DNA of 64,000 nucleotides from Geodermatophilus dictyosporus (GTDB taxonomy: Bacteria > Actinomycetota > Actinomycetes > Mycobacteriales > Geodermatophilaceae): positions 248,001-312,000 of the forward strand of contig NZ_FOWQ01000002.1 of the NCBI RefSeq assembly GCF_900115505.1, given 5' to 3'. The notes below the pieces were generated by a model. It had not been told where the DNA came from. It saw only the letters and a program-made list of their open reading frames with translations, and did not search any database. Positions 25,775 to 34,785 of the stretch are shown piece by piece; within the stretch, counting starts at the first letter, position 1; every line of letters starts with the position of its first letter. The position numbers were made by a program, and so were the translations under genes.

Positions 25775-26275
25775 ATGAGCGCGCGCCCCGCCCGCCGCAC
25801 CGCCCGCCTGCTCGGCCTGGCCAGCCTCGGTCTCGGGACCTCGATGCTGGCCTCACCCGCGGGCGTCGCCCGGTTCGCCGGCGTCGACGACTCCCCCGTC
25901 GCGGTGCCGGTGATCACCGCCGTCGGCGCCCGGGAGCTGGCGCACGCCGCCGGCCTGCTCGCCGGGCGCCCCGGCTGGGCGTGGACCCGGGTCCTCGGCG
26001 ACGCGGTCGACCTGACCGTCATGGGCGTCGCGCTGTCGAACCGGCGCGGCCGGCGGTACGAGCAGCTGCGCACCGTCATCGGCGGCGCCGCGGCCCTGGC
26101 GGCGCTGGACCTGCTCACCGCCCTGCGCTCGCGGCGGCGGTCGTCGGCACCCTCCCTGACCCCGGTGCGGCGGCCGACGACGGGGCTGGTCGCGCCGATG
26201 GTCGACGTCCGCCCGGCCCTCGCCGGCGAGCCGCGGCGGCCGGTGACCGCACCGCCCGCCGCCGCCGGCGCCTAG
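25775..26275 (+). CDS. small membrane protein (DUF4267-like)
   Basis: 166 aa. About four hydrophobic stretches (residues 8-30, 40-63, 68-85, 98-118) and a Pro/Arg-rich cytoplasmic tail. The pattern [46 protein letters not shown] resembles cytochrome-like or DUF4267 membrane proteins; the assignment is tentative and no function follows. ATG with GGGAGGACCC upstream. Divergent from the aldo/keto reductase operon (97-bp gap) and convergent with the reductase pseudogene, whose stop overlaps its own. Confidence 0.7.
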   Translation: MSARPARRTARLLGLASLGLGTSMLASPAGVARFAGVDDSPVAVPVITAVGARELAHAAGLLAGRPGWAWTRVLGDAVDLTVMGVALSNRRGRRYEQLRTVIGGAAALAALDLLTALRSRRRSSAPSLTPVRRPTTGLVAPMVDVRPALAGEPRRPVTAPPAAAGA

Positions 26276-26900
26276 CCCCGGGCGAGGGCGTCAACGCGGG
26301 CCACCTCGTCCGCCGAGAGCGCGAAGCCGGCGATGGCCAGGTTGGCCCGGATCCGCTCCGGGGTCGCCGACTTCGGGATCACCACGACGCCGTGCTCGAC
26401 GTGCCAGCGCAGCACCACCTGCGCCGGGGTCACGCCGTGGGCGTCGGCGACCTCGCGCAGCACGGGGTCGGCGAGGTCGGTGTTCTTGAACGGGCTGTAG
26501 CCCTCCAGCACCACGCCGCGCTCGCGGTGCCCGGCCTCGACGGCCGCGTCGTACCGCGACGGCGCCCAGCTGACCTGGTTGACCTCCGGCGTCACCCCGG
26601 TGGCCGCGGTGAGCCGGTCGACCTGCTCCAGCGAGTGGTGGCTGACCGGCCGGCCTCGCGCGGCGGCAGCTTCGTCGTCACGAAGACCTCGTCGCGGTCG
26701 AGCCCCGAGTCGCGCAGCGCCCGGCCCACCTCGGCCTCGTTTCGGTACACCGTCGCGGTGTCCAGGTGCCGGTAGCCGGCGTCCAGGGCCGTCCGGACGG
26801 CGTCGTAGCAGGTGGGGCCGGTCATCTGCCAGGTGCCGAAGCCGAGCAGCGGCATGGCGCCGCCGCCGGGCAGCGGCGCGGTGGGGAGGGGCGCGGTCAT
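26272..26900 (-). pseudogene. aldo/keto reductase pseudogene (internal deletion and frameshift)
   Basis: The N-terminal half from the ATG at 26900 is a normal AKR5-type start (MPLLGFGTWQMTG, GYRHLDTATVYRNEAEVG, VFVTTKLPP) in one frame. At about 26655-26640 the sequence jumps to the C-terminal half in another frame (VSHHSLEQVDRLTAATGV, EGYSPFKNTDLADPVL, VIPKSATPERIRANL). About 60-70 residues are missing between Lys of TTKLPP and the VSHHS segment, including the barrel strand with the catalytic IHWP His. Each half reads cleanly, so the event looks recent, or it could be an assembly gap. A GGCCGG run lies at the junction. Confidence 0.85.
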
Positions 26901-27146
26901 GCCCGTGCCCTGCCCGGGTCCGCCGCGCACGACACCGCCGCCGGCGGACGGACGAGGACGGGAACCCGTCGACGACGGGCCGCGCCGGTACACCCGCGCG
27001 CCCCCCGGCGCCGGTGCGCACCCCTCGTCGGCCCGCAGGCCCGTCGTCGTCACGGCGGACGGGACGGCGCGCGCGGCCGGGACTCATCGCGGGTGGTGGG
27101 ATGGGGGCAGTGCGCCCGTCCCGGGTGCCGGTGCGAGGAGGTCCGC

Positions 27147-28532
27147 GTGCAGTACGCCGAGTCCGTCGTCGACCTGATCGGCGGCACCCCGCTGGTCCGG
27201 CTGTCGCGCGTCACCGCCGACCTCGGCCCGGACGCGCCGCTGGTGCTGGCGAAGGTCGAGTACCTCAACCCCGGCGGCTCGGTGAAGGACCGCATCGCCG
27301 TGCGCATGGTCGACGACGCCGAGGCCAGCGGGGAGCTGGAGCCGGGCGGGACGATCGTGGAGCCGACCAGCGGCAACACCGGGATCGGCCTGGCGCTGGT
27401 CGCCCAGCAGCGCGGCTACAGGTGCGTCTTCGTCTGTCCGGACAAGGTCAGCCAGGACAAGATCAACGTGCTGCGGGCGTACGGGGCCGAGGTGCACGTC
27501 TGCCCCACCGCCGTCGACCCGCTGGACCCCCGGTCCTACTACTCGGTCTCCGACCGGCTGGCCCGCGAGACACCCGGCGGCTGGAAGCCCGACCAGTACG
27601 CCAACCCGGCCAACCCGCGGTCGCACTACGAGACGACCGGCCCGGAGATCTGGGAGCAGACCGAGGGGAAGGTGACCTGCTTCGTCACCGGCGTCGGCAC
27701 CGGCGGCACGATCAGCGGCATCGGCCGCTACCTCAAGGAGGTCTCCGACGGCCGCGTGAAGGTGGTCGGCGTCGACCCGGAGGGCTCGGTCTACTCCGGC
27801 GGCACCGGCCGCCCCTACCTCGTCGAGGGCGTGGGCGAGGACTTCTGGCCCGAGGCCTACGACCGCGGCATCGCCGACGAGATCGTCCCGGTGTCCGACG
27901 CCGACTCCTTCCACATGACCCGGCGGCTGGCCCGCGAGGAGGGCCTGCTCGTCGGCGGGTCGTGCGGCATGGCCGTCGCCGGCGCGCTGCGGGCCGCCGA
28001 GGGACTGGGCAGGGACGACGTCGTCGTGGTGCTCCTGCCCGACGGCGGCCGCGGCTACCTGAACAAGATCTTCAACGACCAGTGGATGGCCGACTACGGC
28101 TTCCTGGACGTGACGGGGACCGGCGAGACGGTCGGCGAGCTGCTGTCGGCCAAGGGCGGGGCCACGCCGGAGCTGGTGCACACCCACCCCAACGAGACCG
28201 TGCGCGACGCCATCGACATCCTCCGCGAGTACGGCGTCAGCCAGATGCCCGTGGTCAAGGCCGAGCCGCCGGTGACCGCCGGCGAGGTGGTGGGCTCGGT
28301 GGACGAGAAGGTGCTGCTCGACGCGCTGTTCGCCGGCCGGGCGTCGCTGGCCGACCGGGTCGAGAAGCACATGTCGGGGCCGCTGCCGATCATCGGCTCC
28401 GGCGAGCCGGTGAGCGCCGCCGTCGCCGAGTTCGGCGACGCCGACGCCCTGGTGGTGCACGTCGACGGCAAGCCCGCCGGCGTCGTCACGCGGCAGGACG
28501 TGCTCGGCCACCTGGCGGGGGTGACCCGGTGA
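27147..28532 (+). CDS. cbs: cystathionine beta-synthase
   Basis: 461 aa. A PLP enzyme joining serine and homocysteine into cystathionine. PLP Lys48 is in LNPGGSVKDRIA, the phosphate loop is GTGVGTGGTISG-like (GVGTGGTISGIGRY, about 180), and EPTSGNTGIGLA is the substrate loop. Two C-terminal CBS domains (about 335-395 and 400-455) include DAIDILREYGVSQMPVV and ADALVVHVDGKPAGVVTRQDVL. AGGAGG precedes the GTG. Its stop overlaps the next gene's GTG, so cbs and the gamma-enzyme form a reverse transsulfuration operon. Confidence 0.94.
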   Translation: MQYAESVVDLIGGTPLVRLSRVTADLGPDAPLVLAKVEYLNPGGSVKDRIAVRMVDDAEASGELEPGGTIVEPTSGNTGIGLALVAQQRGYRCVFVCPDKVSQDKINVLRAYGAEVHVCPTAVDPLDPRSYYSVSDRLARETPGGWKPDQYANPANPRSHYETTGPEIWEQTEGKVTCFVTGVGTGGTISGIGRYLKEVSDGRVKVVGVDPEGSVYSGGTGRPYLVEGVGEDFWPEAYDRGIADEIVPVSDADSFHMTRRLAREEGLLVGGSCGMAVAGALRAAEGLGRDDVVVVLLPDGGRGYLNKIFNDQWMADYGFLDVTGTGETVGELLSAKGGATPELVHTHPNETVRDAIDILREYGVSQMPVVKAEPPVTAGEVVGSVDEKVLLDALFAGRASLADRVEKHMSGPLPIIGSGEPVSAAVAEFGDADALVVHVDGKPAGVVTRQDVLGHLAGVTR

Positions 28533-29668
28533 GCGGGTTCGACACCCGGGCGATCCACGCCGGGCAGGACCCGAACCCGGCCACCGGGGACGTGGTCGTC
28601 CCGCTGCACCTGGCCACGACGTTCAAGCAGGACGGCGTCGGCGGGCTGCGCGGCGGCTACGAGTACGCCCGCAGCGGCAACCCGACCCGCGCCGCGCTGC
28701 AGGAGCTGCTCGCCTCGCTCGAGGAGGGCGTCGCGGGGCTGGCCTTCGCCTCGGGGCTGGCCGCCGAGGACACCCTGCTGCGCACCGTCTGCGAGCCCGG
28801 CAGCCACGTCGTCCTCGGCGGCGACGCCTACGGCGGCACCTACCGGCTCATCTCGAGGGTCGTCTCGCGCTGGGGCGTCGAGCACACCCCGGCCGACCTC
28901 AACGACCCCGACGCCCTGCGCGCGGCGATCCGGCCCGGGAGCACGCGGGTGGTCTGGTGCGAGACGCCGACCAACCCGCTGCTCAACGTCGCCGACATCG
29001 CGCTCACCGCGGAGGTCGCGCACGAGGCGGGCGCGATCCTGGTCGTGGACAACACCTTCGCCAGCCCGTACCTGCAGCGGCCGCTGACCCTCGGCGCCGA
29101 CGTCGTCGTGCACTCGACGACGAAGTACCTGGGCGGGCACTCCGACGTCGTCGGCGGCGCGCTGGTCGTCGGCGACGACGACCTCGCCGAGCAGCTTGCC
29201 TACCACCAGAACGCGATGGGCGCGGTGTCCGGGCCGCTGTCGGACTGGCTGGTGGTGCGCGGCATCAAGACCCTCGGCGTGCGCATGGACCGCCACCAGG
29301 ACAACGCCGGCCGGATCGCCGAGTACCTGCTGGAGCACCCGGCCGTCTCCCGGGTGCTCTACCCCGGGCTGCCCGACCACCCCGGCCATGACGTCGCGGC
29401 GAAGCAGATGTCCGGCTTCGGCGGGATGCTGTCGTTCCGGCTGGCTGCCGGCGAGGAGGCGGCGCTGCGGGCGTGCGAGCGCGCGCAGCTGTTCACGCTG
29501 GCCGAGTCCCTCGGCGGCGTCGAGTCGCTCATCGAGCACCCGCACCGGATGACGCACGCCAGCGCGGCCGGGTCGCCGCTGGAGGTGCCGGCCGACCTGG
29601 TGCGGCTGTCGGTGGGCATCGAGGACGTCGACGACCTGCTCGCCGACCTCGAGCAGGCGCTCGCCTAG
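28529..29668 (+). CDS. metB: cystathionine gamma-synthase/lyase
   Basis: 379 aa. A Cys/Met-metabolism PLP enzyme; PLP Lys199 is in HSTTKYLGGHSD, with DNTFASPYLQRPL upstream and SLGGVESLIEHP downstream. Family members act as gamma-synthase, gamma-lyase or both, and sequence alone does not separate these. Coupling to cbs (GTGA overlap) favours cystathionine gamma-lyase, giving cysteine from cystathionine, though the closest mycobacterial gene is named metB. Its stop overlaps the convergent ferredoxin gene. Confidence 0.92.
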   Translation: MSGFDTRAIHAGQDPNPATGDVVVPLHLATTFKQDGVGGLRGGYEYARSGNPTRAALQELLASLEEGVAGLAFASGLAAEDTLLRTVCEPGSHVVLGGDAYGGTYRLISRVVSRWGVEHTPADLNDPDALRAAIRPGSTRVVWCETPTNPLLNVADIALTAEVAHEAGAILVVDNTFASPYLQRPLTLGADVVVHSTTKYLGGHSDVVGGALVVGDDDLAEQLAYHQNAMGAVSGPLSDWLVVRGIKTLGVRMDRHQDNAGRIAEYLLEHPAVSRVLYPGLPDHPGHDVAAKQMSGFGGMLSFRLAAGEEAALRACERAQLFTLAESLGGVESLIEHPHRMTHASAAGSPLEVPADLVRLSVGIEDVDDLLADLEQALA

Positions 29669-29856
29669 TCCCCGTCGAGCAGGGCGAGCGCGCCGGTCGG
29701 GCACTGCTGCACGGCGTCCCGGACGGCGCCGTCGTCGGCGGGGTCGTCCTGGAGCAGCCGCACCGCGCCGTCGTCGTCGACCTCGAAGACGTCGGGCGCG
29801 AGCAGCTCGCACTGCCCGGACCCGACGCAGCGCTCCCGCTCGACGGCGACCCGCAT
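29665..29856 (-). CDS. [3Fe-4S] ferredoxin
   Basis: 63 aa. Cluster ligands Cys10, Cys16 and Cys52 (C-x5-C ... CP). The position where a 4Fe-4S ferredoxin has its fourth Cys is Gly13, as in P450-associated 3Fe-4S ferredoxins. It is acidic, as expected for an electron carrier. Its first codon abuts the P450 stop (1-nt overlap), so it is very likely the dedicated redox partner of that enzyme. No ferredoxin reductase is in the window. Confidence 0.92.
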   Translation of the reverse strand: MRVAVERERCVGSGQCELLAPDVFEVDDDGAVRLLQDDPADDGAVRDAVQQCPTGALALLDGD

Positions 29857-31133
29857 CAGCGCACGCCCGTCAGCCGGGCCGGCAGGTGCTTGAGCCCGTT
29901 GACGAACGACGAGCGCAGCCGGTCGGGCGGGCCGGTGACCTCCAGGTCGGGCAGCTGGTCGAACAGCGCCCGGAAGGTCACCTGCAGCTCCCGGCGGGCC
30001 AGGTGTGCGCCCAGGCAGAAGTGCGGCCCCCGGGAGCCGAAACCCACGTGCGGGTTGGGGTCGCGGCCGACGTCGAAGCGCTGGGGGTCGGCGAAGACGG
30101 CCGGGTCGCGGTTGGCGGCGTTGTAGAACAGCAGGAACTTCTCACCGGCCGTGAACCGGTGCCCGCCGACCTCGCCGTCCCGGGTGGCGGTGCGGCGCAT
30201 CCAGGTGACCGGGCTGACCCACCGCACGACCTCCTCGACGGCGGTGCGGTCCAGCGACGGGTCGGCGGCCCACCGCGCCCGCTCCTCCGGCCACTCCGAC
30301 AGCGCCAGCAGGCCCTGGGAGATGGCGTTGCGGGTCGTCTCGTTGCCGGCCACCAGCAGCAGGATGAAGAACGAGGCGATCTCCTGGGAGGTGAGCCGCT
30401 CGCCGTCGACCTCGGTGGTGACCAGCGCGGTGGTGAGGTCCTCGCGCGGGTCGGCCAGCCGCTCGGCGGCCAGCCGCTCCATGAGCGCGGCCATCTCCAT
30501 GCCCGCGGTGAGGAAGGCGGTCAGCGGGTCGTCGTCCTCGATGAGGTCCGGGTCGCCACCGGAGAGGACGATGTTGGAGCACGCGAGCACCCGGGACCGG
30601 TCCTCCTCGGGGACGCCCATCATGTCGCAGATGACCCGGAGCGGGATCGGCGCGGCGAGGTCGGGGACGACGTCGAGAACCCCGCCGTGCGCCTCGGCCG
30701 TGACCCGGGCGCGGGCCAGGACGTCGTCGACCACGGCGCGGACGGAGTCCAGCGTCCGCTCGAGCATCCGCGGGGTGAACGTCTTCGACACGATCCGGCG
30801 GATCTTGGCGTGCCGCGGGTCGTCCATGCTGATCAGCGAGCCGTAGAACTCGTGCAGCTCGGCCGGGACGTCCTGCATGGACACCGCGCCCCTCCCGGAG
30901 CAGAACAGCCCCGGCTGCGAGCTGATCGTCTCCAGGTCGGCGTAGCGGGTGACCGCGTGGTAGCCGGGCCCGGCCGGGATGCCCGGCAGGTCGGGCTCGG
31001 CGAAGAAGGCGAAGGGCCGCTCGGCGCGCAGCCGGTCGAGCGCCGCGTGCCGCTCCTGCGGCGGGCGGGCCCACCAGTCCCGGTCGGAGAGGTCGACGGT
31101 GGAGAGGTCGACGTCCTCGGGTGCGACGGTCAC
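29856..31133 (-). CDS. cytochrome P450 (CYP124/125/142-like)
   Basis: 425 aa, soluble. I-helix oxygen-activation motif AGNETTRN (about 247-254), K-helix ExxR in EEVVRW, and heme-binding FGSRGPHFCLG with Cys373 as thiolate ligand. HGGVLDVVPDLAAPIPLRVICDM and the long substrate-recognition N-terminus resemble the actinobacterial clade acting on methyl-branched lipids, cholesterol side chains and terpenes; the substrate remains an inference. The GTG start at 31133 has CAGGAGGCC upstream. It forms an operon with the 3Fe-4S ferredoxin. Confidence 0.92.
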   Translation of the reverse strand: MTVAPEDVDLSTVDLSDRDWWARPPQERHAALDRLRAERPFAFFAEPDLPGIPAGPGYHAVTRYADLETISSQPGLFCSGRGAVSMQDVPAELHEFYGSLISMDDPRHAKIRRIVSKTFTPRMLERTLDSVRAVVDDVLARARVTAEAHGGVLDVVPDLAAPIPLRVICDMMGVPEEDRSRVLACSNIVLSGGDPDLIEDDDPLTAFLTAGMEMAALMERLAAERLADPREDLTTALVTTEVDGERLTSQEIASFFILLLVAGNETTRNAISQGLLALSEWPEERARWAADPSLDRTAVEEVVRWVSPVTWMRRTATRDGEVGGHRFTAGEKFLLFYNAANRDPAVFADPQRFDVGRDPNPHVGFGSRGPHFCLGAHLARRELQVTFRALFDQLPDLEVTGPPDRLRSSFVNGLKHLPARLTGVR

Positions 31134-31249
31134 GGGCGGGCCTCCTGGAGCGGGCGCGGGGACGGTCAGGCCACGCTAGAGACCACGCCCTGTGACCGGC
31201 AACACACCACGTCGTCAGCACCCGAACGGACGGGACAGCCACGCCCGGG

Positions 31250-31716
31250 CCGCCGCGTTGCCCGCCCGGCCCCGCCCCCGGGGCCGCGGCGACCGCCCCG
31301 TCGAGCTCGCCGGACAGGCAGCGCCCGGGTGCGGCGTCCAGGGCCGGGGCGGTAACCTCCTCGGCGGGCACGACCCGTGGCCAGCCGAGGGCACCGGCCT
31401 GGCGGGTCACCTCGGCGCCGCGCACGCCGTCGGCCCGGCTGCGGTCGCCGTACTCGCCGTGCACCGGCGCGAAGGCGACGGCGACCACCGGGGCGGCGTC
31501 GGCCGGCCCGTCGACCGCGAGGGTCGGGCCGGGCGATCCCCTCGGCCCCGCCCGCCCCGCCTCGTCGACCACGGAGACGTCGACCGCCCACCGCCGGCAC
31601 CCGGCGAAGGCCCCGGTCAGCTCGCGCAGCAGCAGCAGCAGCGGCGCGTCCCGGACGGGGCCGGCGACGAAGACCAGGTGCGTGTGGTCGGCCGGGTCGG
31701 CGTCGCGCCGATCCAC
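31250..31716 (-). pseudogene. coding-like remnant, possibly polysaccharide pyruvyl transferase fragment
   Basis: The only content of the 600-bp gap between the P450 and the small GNAT gene. From the ATG at 31716 the frame reads HTHLVFVAGPVRD, CRRWAVDVSVVDEAG, VVAVAFAPVHGEYGDRSRAD, then Ala/Gly-rich sequence with no sensible end, continuing as a shadow through the P450 gene. The hydrophobic beta-strand pattern looks like an internal piece of a glycan enzyme; the pyruvyl transferase assignment is a guess. There is no Shine-Dalgarno and no natural stop, so it is treated as decayed. Confidence 0.3.
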
Positions 31717-31737
31717 CCCGCGCTGCAGGAACGGGCG

Positions 31738-32025
31738 TCAGGAGTTGTGGTCGACCAGGTCGCCGTACTCCGGGTGGCGCTCGATCCAGCCGCGCACGAA
31801 CGAGCAGCGCGGCACCACCCGGCCGCCCTTCTGCCGGACGTCGTCGAGGGCGCCGCGGACGAGCGTGCCGCCCAGGCCCGAGCCCTCGGCGTCGGGGTCG
31901 ATCTCGGTGTGGGTGAACACCACCTGCTCGCCGCGGCGCTGGTAGGCGGCCAGGCCCAGCAGGCGGTCGCCGTCGCGGATCTCGTAGCGCTCGGCGTCGG
32001 GGGCGTCGTGCACGGTCGGCTCCAT
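31738..32025 (-). CDS. small GNAT (YjdJ-type) N-acetyltransferase
   Basis: 95 aa, the minimal GNAT form (Acetyltransf_CG/YjdJ type). Typical features are RYEIRDGDRLLGLAAYQRRG, FTHTEIDPDAEGSGLGGTLVRGALDD (acetyl-CoA loop GSGLGG, about residue 48) and VPRCSFVRGWIERHPEY with the characteristic conserved Cys and HPEY end. The family's substrate is unknown. ATG at 32025. A strong terminator and an initiator tRNA lie upstream on the same strand, so it has its own promoter, which is not obvious. Confidence 0.87.
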   Translation of the reverse strand: MEPTVHDAPDAERYEIRDGDRLLGLAAYQRRGEQVVFTHTEIDPDAEGSGLGGTLVRGALDDVRQKGGRVVPRCSFVRGWIERHPEYGDLVDHNS

Positions 32026-32087
32026 GCCGGGGCCAACCGTCCGGCCGCCGGGGCTGTTCCGCCCGTGGCGGCCCTGCCGCGGACACG

Positions 32088-32123
32088 ACGAGGGCCCCGG
32101 AGCGCGTGCTCCGGGGCCCTCGT
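32088..32123. terminator. terminator hairpin downstream of tRNA-fMet
   Basis: A perfect 16-bp stem (32088-32103 with 32108-32123) and a GCGT loop, starting 6 nt beyond the 3' end of the minus-strand tRNA. Confidence 0.82.
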
Positions 32124-32128
32124 GCCAG

Positions 32129-32202
32129 TAGCGGGGACAGGATTCGAACCTGTGACCTCTGGGTTATGAGCCCAGCGAGCTACCGAGCTGCTCCACCCCG
32201 CG
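32129..32202 (-). tRNA. initiator tRNA-fMet (CAT), copy 1
   Basis: A 74-nt cloverleaf without encoded CCA. The anticodon loop reads CTCATAA (anticodon CAT). It starts CGCGGGG with C1 facing T72 (unpaired), and the anticodon stem has the run of three G-C pairs (GGG/CCC) typical of initiators. T-stem ACAGG/CCTGT closes on A49-T65. A second initiator copy is at 36657. Confidence 0.96.
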
Positions 32203-32344
32203 TCGGTGAGGACGACTGTACACGCCCGCCGGAAGCCGTGCCGCCGGCCCCCCCGGGTGCGCGCGGTGCGGCGGCGCGGTAGGACGGCGGGAGCAGGGGT
32301 GCGAGCAGCTGCACCGGCCCGTCCGTCTCGTCAGCGAGGACGCA

Positions 32345-32911
32345 ATGACCGCGAACACCGGACAGCAGGACGTCGTCGACATCCTCACCACCGACCACCA
32401 CGAGGTCCTCGAGCTCGTGCAGCAGATCCCGGCGGCCGACCCCGCCCAGCGGCGGGACATGGCCGACACCGTCATCGCCGAGCTGATGCGGCACTCCGTG
32501 GCCGAGGAGATGTACGTCTACCCGGCGATGAAGGACCACCTGCCCGACGGCGAGGCCGCCGTGCAGCACGACGTCGAGGAGCACCAGCAGCTCGTCGAGC
32601 GGATGAAGGAGCTCGAGAGCGTCGACTCGGCCGACCCGCGCTTCCTGGAGGTGCTCGGCCGGCTGGAGGCGTTGCTGCGCGACCACGTCTCCGACGAGGA
32701 GAACGAGCAGTTCCCCGCCCTGCGCGCCCGCCTGACCCGCGAGCAGCTCGTCGAGATCGGCGGCAAGGTGCAGACCGCGAAGAAGGCGGCGCCGACCCGC
32801 CCGCACCCCTCGGCCCCGCACAGCGAGCTGTTCCACAAGCTGGTCGGGCCCGGCGTGGGGATGGTCGACCGGCTGCGCGACAGCCTGACCGGCCGGCAGA
32901 ACCAGCGCTGA
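32345..32911 (+). CDS. hemerythrin-like HHE domain protein
   Basis: 188 aa, soluble four-helix bundle. The di-iron ligands expected of HHE proteins are visible: TTDHHEV (His, about residue 20), MRHSVAEEMYVYP (His and Glu, about 50-60), VEEHQQL and RDHVSDEENEQFPAL (about 118). Such proteins bind oxygen or respond to NO/oxidative stress. A variable C-terminal extension (about 140-188) holds a second amphipathic helix. ATG with GCGAGGAC upstream. It stands alone between the tRNA and a convergent TetR gene. Confidence 0.88.
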   Translation: MTANTGQQDVVDILTTDHHEVLELVQQIPAADPAQRRDMADTVIAELMRHSVAEEMYVYPAMKDHLPDGEAAVQHDVEEHQQLVERMKELESVDSADPRFLEVLGRLEALLRDHVSDEENEQFPALRARLTREQLVEIGGKVQTAKKAAPTRPHPSAPHSELFHKLVGPGVGMVDRLRDSLTGRQNQR

Positions 32912-32933
32912 GCCGCACGACCCCGTGGACGCA

Positions 32934-32971
32934 CCGGACCCCGGCCCGCCCGCAGGAGGACCGGGGTCCGG
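32934..32971. terminator. bidirectional terminator, hemerythrin/TetR
   Basis: An 11-bp stem CCGGACCCCGG/CCGGGGTCCGG around a 16-nt interior. Nearly the same hairpin, including the CAGGAGGA interior, recurs at 36611-36650. Confidence 0.72.
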
Positions 32972-32986
32972 AGCCGCGAGCCGCCC

Positions 32987-33604
32987 TCACCGGGCTCGCG
33001 CCGGTCCCACGTCGAAGGCGGTGAGCACGGCGTCGACGTTGGCGTCGACGTACTCGCGGGTGATCGGGTCCCGGGTGATCAGCAGCCGGGTCCAGGTGGG
33101 GCCGATGAGCAGGTCGATCAGCAGGTCCTGGTCGACTGCCGGGGCGAGTTCGCCGCGGGCGACGGCGAGGGCGAGGACCCGCCGGTAGGCCTGCCGGCGG
33201 GTGTGGATGACGGTGTAGAGCAGGTCGGCGATCTCCGGGTGGTGGCCGGCCTCGCGCAGCAGCCGGGGCACGAACTGCCCGCGGCCGCGCACGAAGGTCT
33301 CCACGGCGCCGTGCAGCAGCGCGCGCAGGTCGCCTCGCAGGGCGCCCGAGTCGGGGACGTCGACGCTCTGCAGCGCCAGCCGCTCCACGCCCGCTGCGGC
33401 GACCGCCGCCTTCGACGGCCACCGGCGCAGGATCGTGGTCTTGGCGACGCCGCTGCGGGCGGCCAGCTCGTCGAGGGTCAGGCCGGCGTAGCCGCGCGCG
33501 CCCAGCAGGACGACGACCTGCTCGAGGATGCGCTCGTCCAGTGCGGCGTCCCGCGGCCGTCCGCGCCGGCGCGTCGGCGATCCCAGGCCGACCCCCTTCT
33601 CCAT
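32987..33604 (-). CDS. TetR family transcriptional regulator
   Basis: 205 aa from the ATG at 33604. The N-terminal HTH (about 18-65) includes [40 protein letters not shown]-terminal ligand domain (TetR_C_11-like, about 90-200) follows with [19 protein letters not shown]. The ligand is unknown. The divergent 298-bp upstream region holds an imperfect palindrome that may be its operator, making the DUF4389 membrane protein its likely target. A longer frame to 33679 lacks similarity. Confidence 0.9.
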   Translation of the reverse strand: MEKGVGLGSPTRRRGRPRDAALDERILEQVVVLLGARGYAGLTLDELAARSGVAKTTILRRWPSKAAVAAAGVERLALQSVDVPDSGALRGDLRALLHGAVETFVRGRGQFVPRLLREAGHHPEIADLLYTVIHTRRQAYRRVLALAVARGELAPAVDQDLLIDLLIGPTWTRLLITRDPITREYVDANVDAVLTAFDVGPARAR

Positions 33605-33681
33605 GTCAACCCCCGGTGTCGTAACCGGACGGCACAGTCTATGCAGATCAGGAGGCGACCGGACACCGATCGGCTTCATTT

Positions 33682-33700
33682 ACGCGACCGACGGTTGCGT
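33682..33700. promoter_or_regulatory. candidate TetR operator
   Basis: ACGCGAC-N5-GTTGCGT, a 6-of-7 inverted repeat in the 298-bp divergent region 33605-33902. The size fits a TetR site; no other support. Nothing else is recognised in this region. Confidence 0.3.
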
Positions 33701-33902
33701 TGGTGGGATGGTGGAGCTATGGTTCGGTCTCGACGCAGCGGCCCGAGCTGAGGGCCCTCCTGCTCCCGGAGGGGCGCGGGGTCCCCGCGCACCTCCGCGT
33801 CCGCCGGCCCAGCACCCGGCCGGCGACCTCCCGTGGCCTGACGGGCGCCCATCCCGGCGCCGCGCCACAACGGCGCAGCGCCTGCCGTGCGAGGAGAAGA
33901 CC

Positions 33903-34709
33903 GTGACGGAGAACCGAACGCCGTATCCGGTGCGCGTGGACGCGTCGGAGGACGCGGCGGCCTCGCGGGGGCTGTGGCTGGTGAAGTGGCTGCTGCTCGT
34001 CCCGCACTACGTGGTGCTGTTCTTCCTCTGGCTGGCGTTCCTGGCGGTCAGCGTGGTCGCGTTCTTCGCCATCCTGGTCACCGGCCGCTACCCGCGGGCG
34101 CTGTTCGACTTCGCCGTCGGCGTGCTGCGCTGGAGCTGGCGAGTGCACTACTACGGCTACGGCGCGCTGGGCACCGACCGCTACCCGCCGTTCACGCTCG
34201 CCGACGTGCCGGACTACCCCGCCCACCTCGACGTCGCCTATCCCGAGCGGCTCTCCCGCGGGCTGGTGCTGGTGAAGTCGTGGCTGCTGGCCATCCCGCA
34301 CTACCTGGTCCTGTCCGTCTTCGTCGGCGGCGGGATCTGGCTGGGCACCCGGGCGGGTGACCCCGACGACGGCTGGGACAGCGGCTGGGGCGCCGGCGTG
34401 AGCCTGGTCGGCCTGCTGGTGTTCATCGCCGCGATCGCGCTGCTCTTCACCGGCCGCTACCCAAGGCCGCTGTACGACTTCGTCATGGGCATGCAGCGCT
34501 GGGCGCTGCGGGTGGCCGCGTACGCCGCGCTGATGACCGACCGCTATCCGCCGTTCCGGCTGGACACCGGCGGGACCGACCCGGGATCGGCACCGGCCGT
34601 CCCCACGCCCCCGCCGCCGTCCGGAGCCCCGGTCGCACCCGGCGGCCCGCCGACCCCCGCGGCGGCCACCCCGGGTGCGACCGGCCACACCGCCGGCGTC
34701 CGCACCTAG
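33903..34709 (+). CDS. DUF4389 membrane protein
   Basis: 268 aa. Two homologous halves are visible: [18 protein letters not shown] ... [17 protein letters not shown], and [20 protein letters not shown] ... [17 protein letters not shown], each ending TDRYPPF. This is the DUF4389 duplication, with about four transmembrane helices and a Pro/Ala-rich C-terminal tail (about 235-268). Function unknown. GTG with GCGAGGAGAAG upstream. Divergent from the TetR gene, with a 191-bp leader region downstream of the operator candidate. Confidence 0.87.
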   Translation: MTENRTPYPVRVDASEDAAASRGLWLVKWLLLVPHYVVLFFLWLAFLAVSVVAFFAILVTGRYPRALFDFAVGVLRWSWRVHYYGYGALGTDRYPPFTLADVPDYPAHLDVAYPERLSRGLVLVKSWLLAIPHYLVLSVFVGGGIWLGTRAGDPDDGWDSGWGAGVSLVGLLVFIAAIALLFTGRYPRPLYDFVMGMQRWALRVAAYAALMTDRYPPFRLDTGGTDPGSAPAVPTPPPPSGAPVAPGGPPTPAAATPGATGHTAGVRT

Positions 34710-34785
34710 CCGACCCGTGCGGAGCTGGTGACCGGCCGGTCCGCGCCCGTCCACCACCCGCCCCGACCCCCCGAAGGACGGCGAC

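Noticed and set aside
26901..27146. SAM or other riboswitch upstream of cbs
   Set aside because: No conserved core or pseudoknot elements were recognised; only GC-rich sequence before a clear Shine-Dalgarno.
30142..31716. 524-codon frame opposite in phase to the P450 gene
   Set aside because: Beyond about 31250 it is an out-of-frame shadow of the P450 coding sequence.
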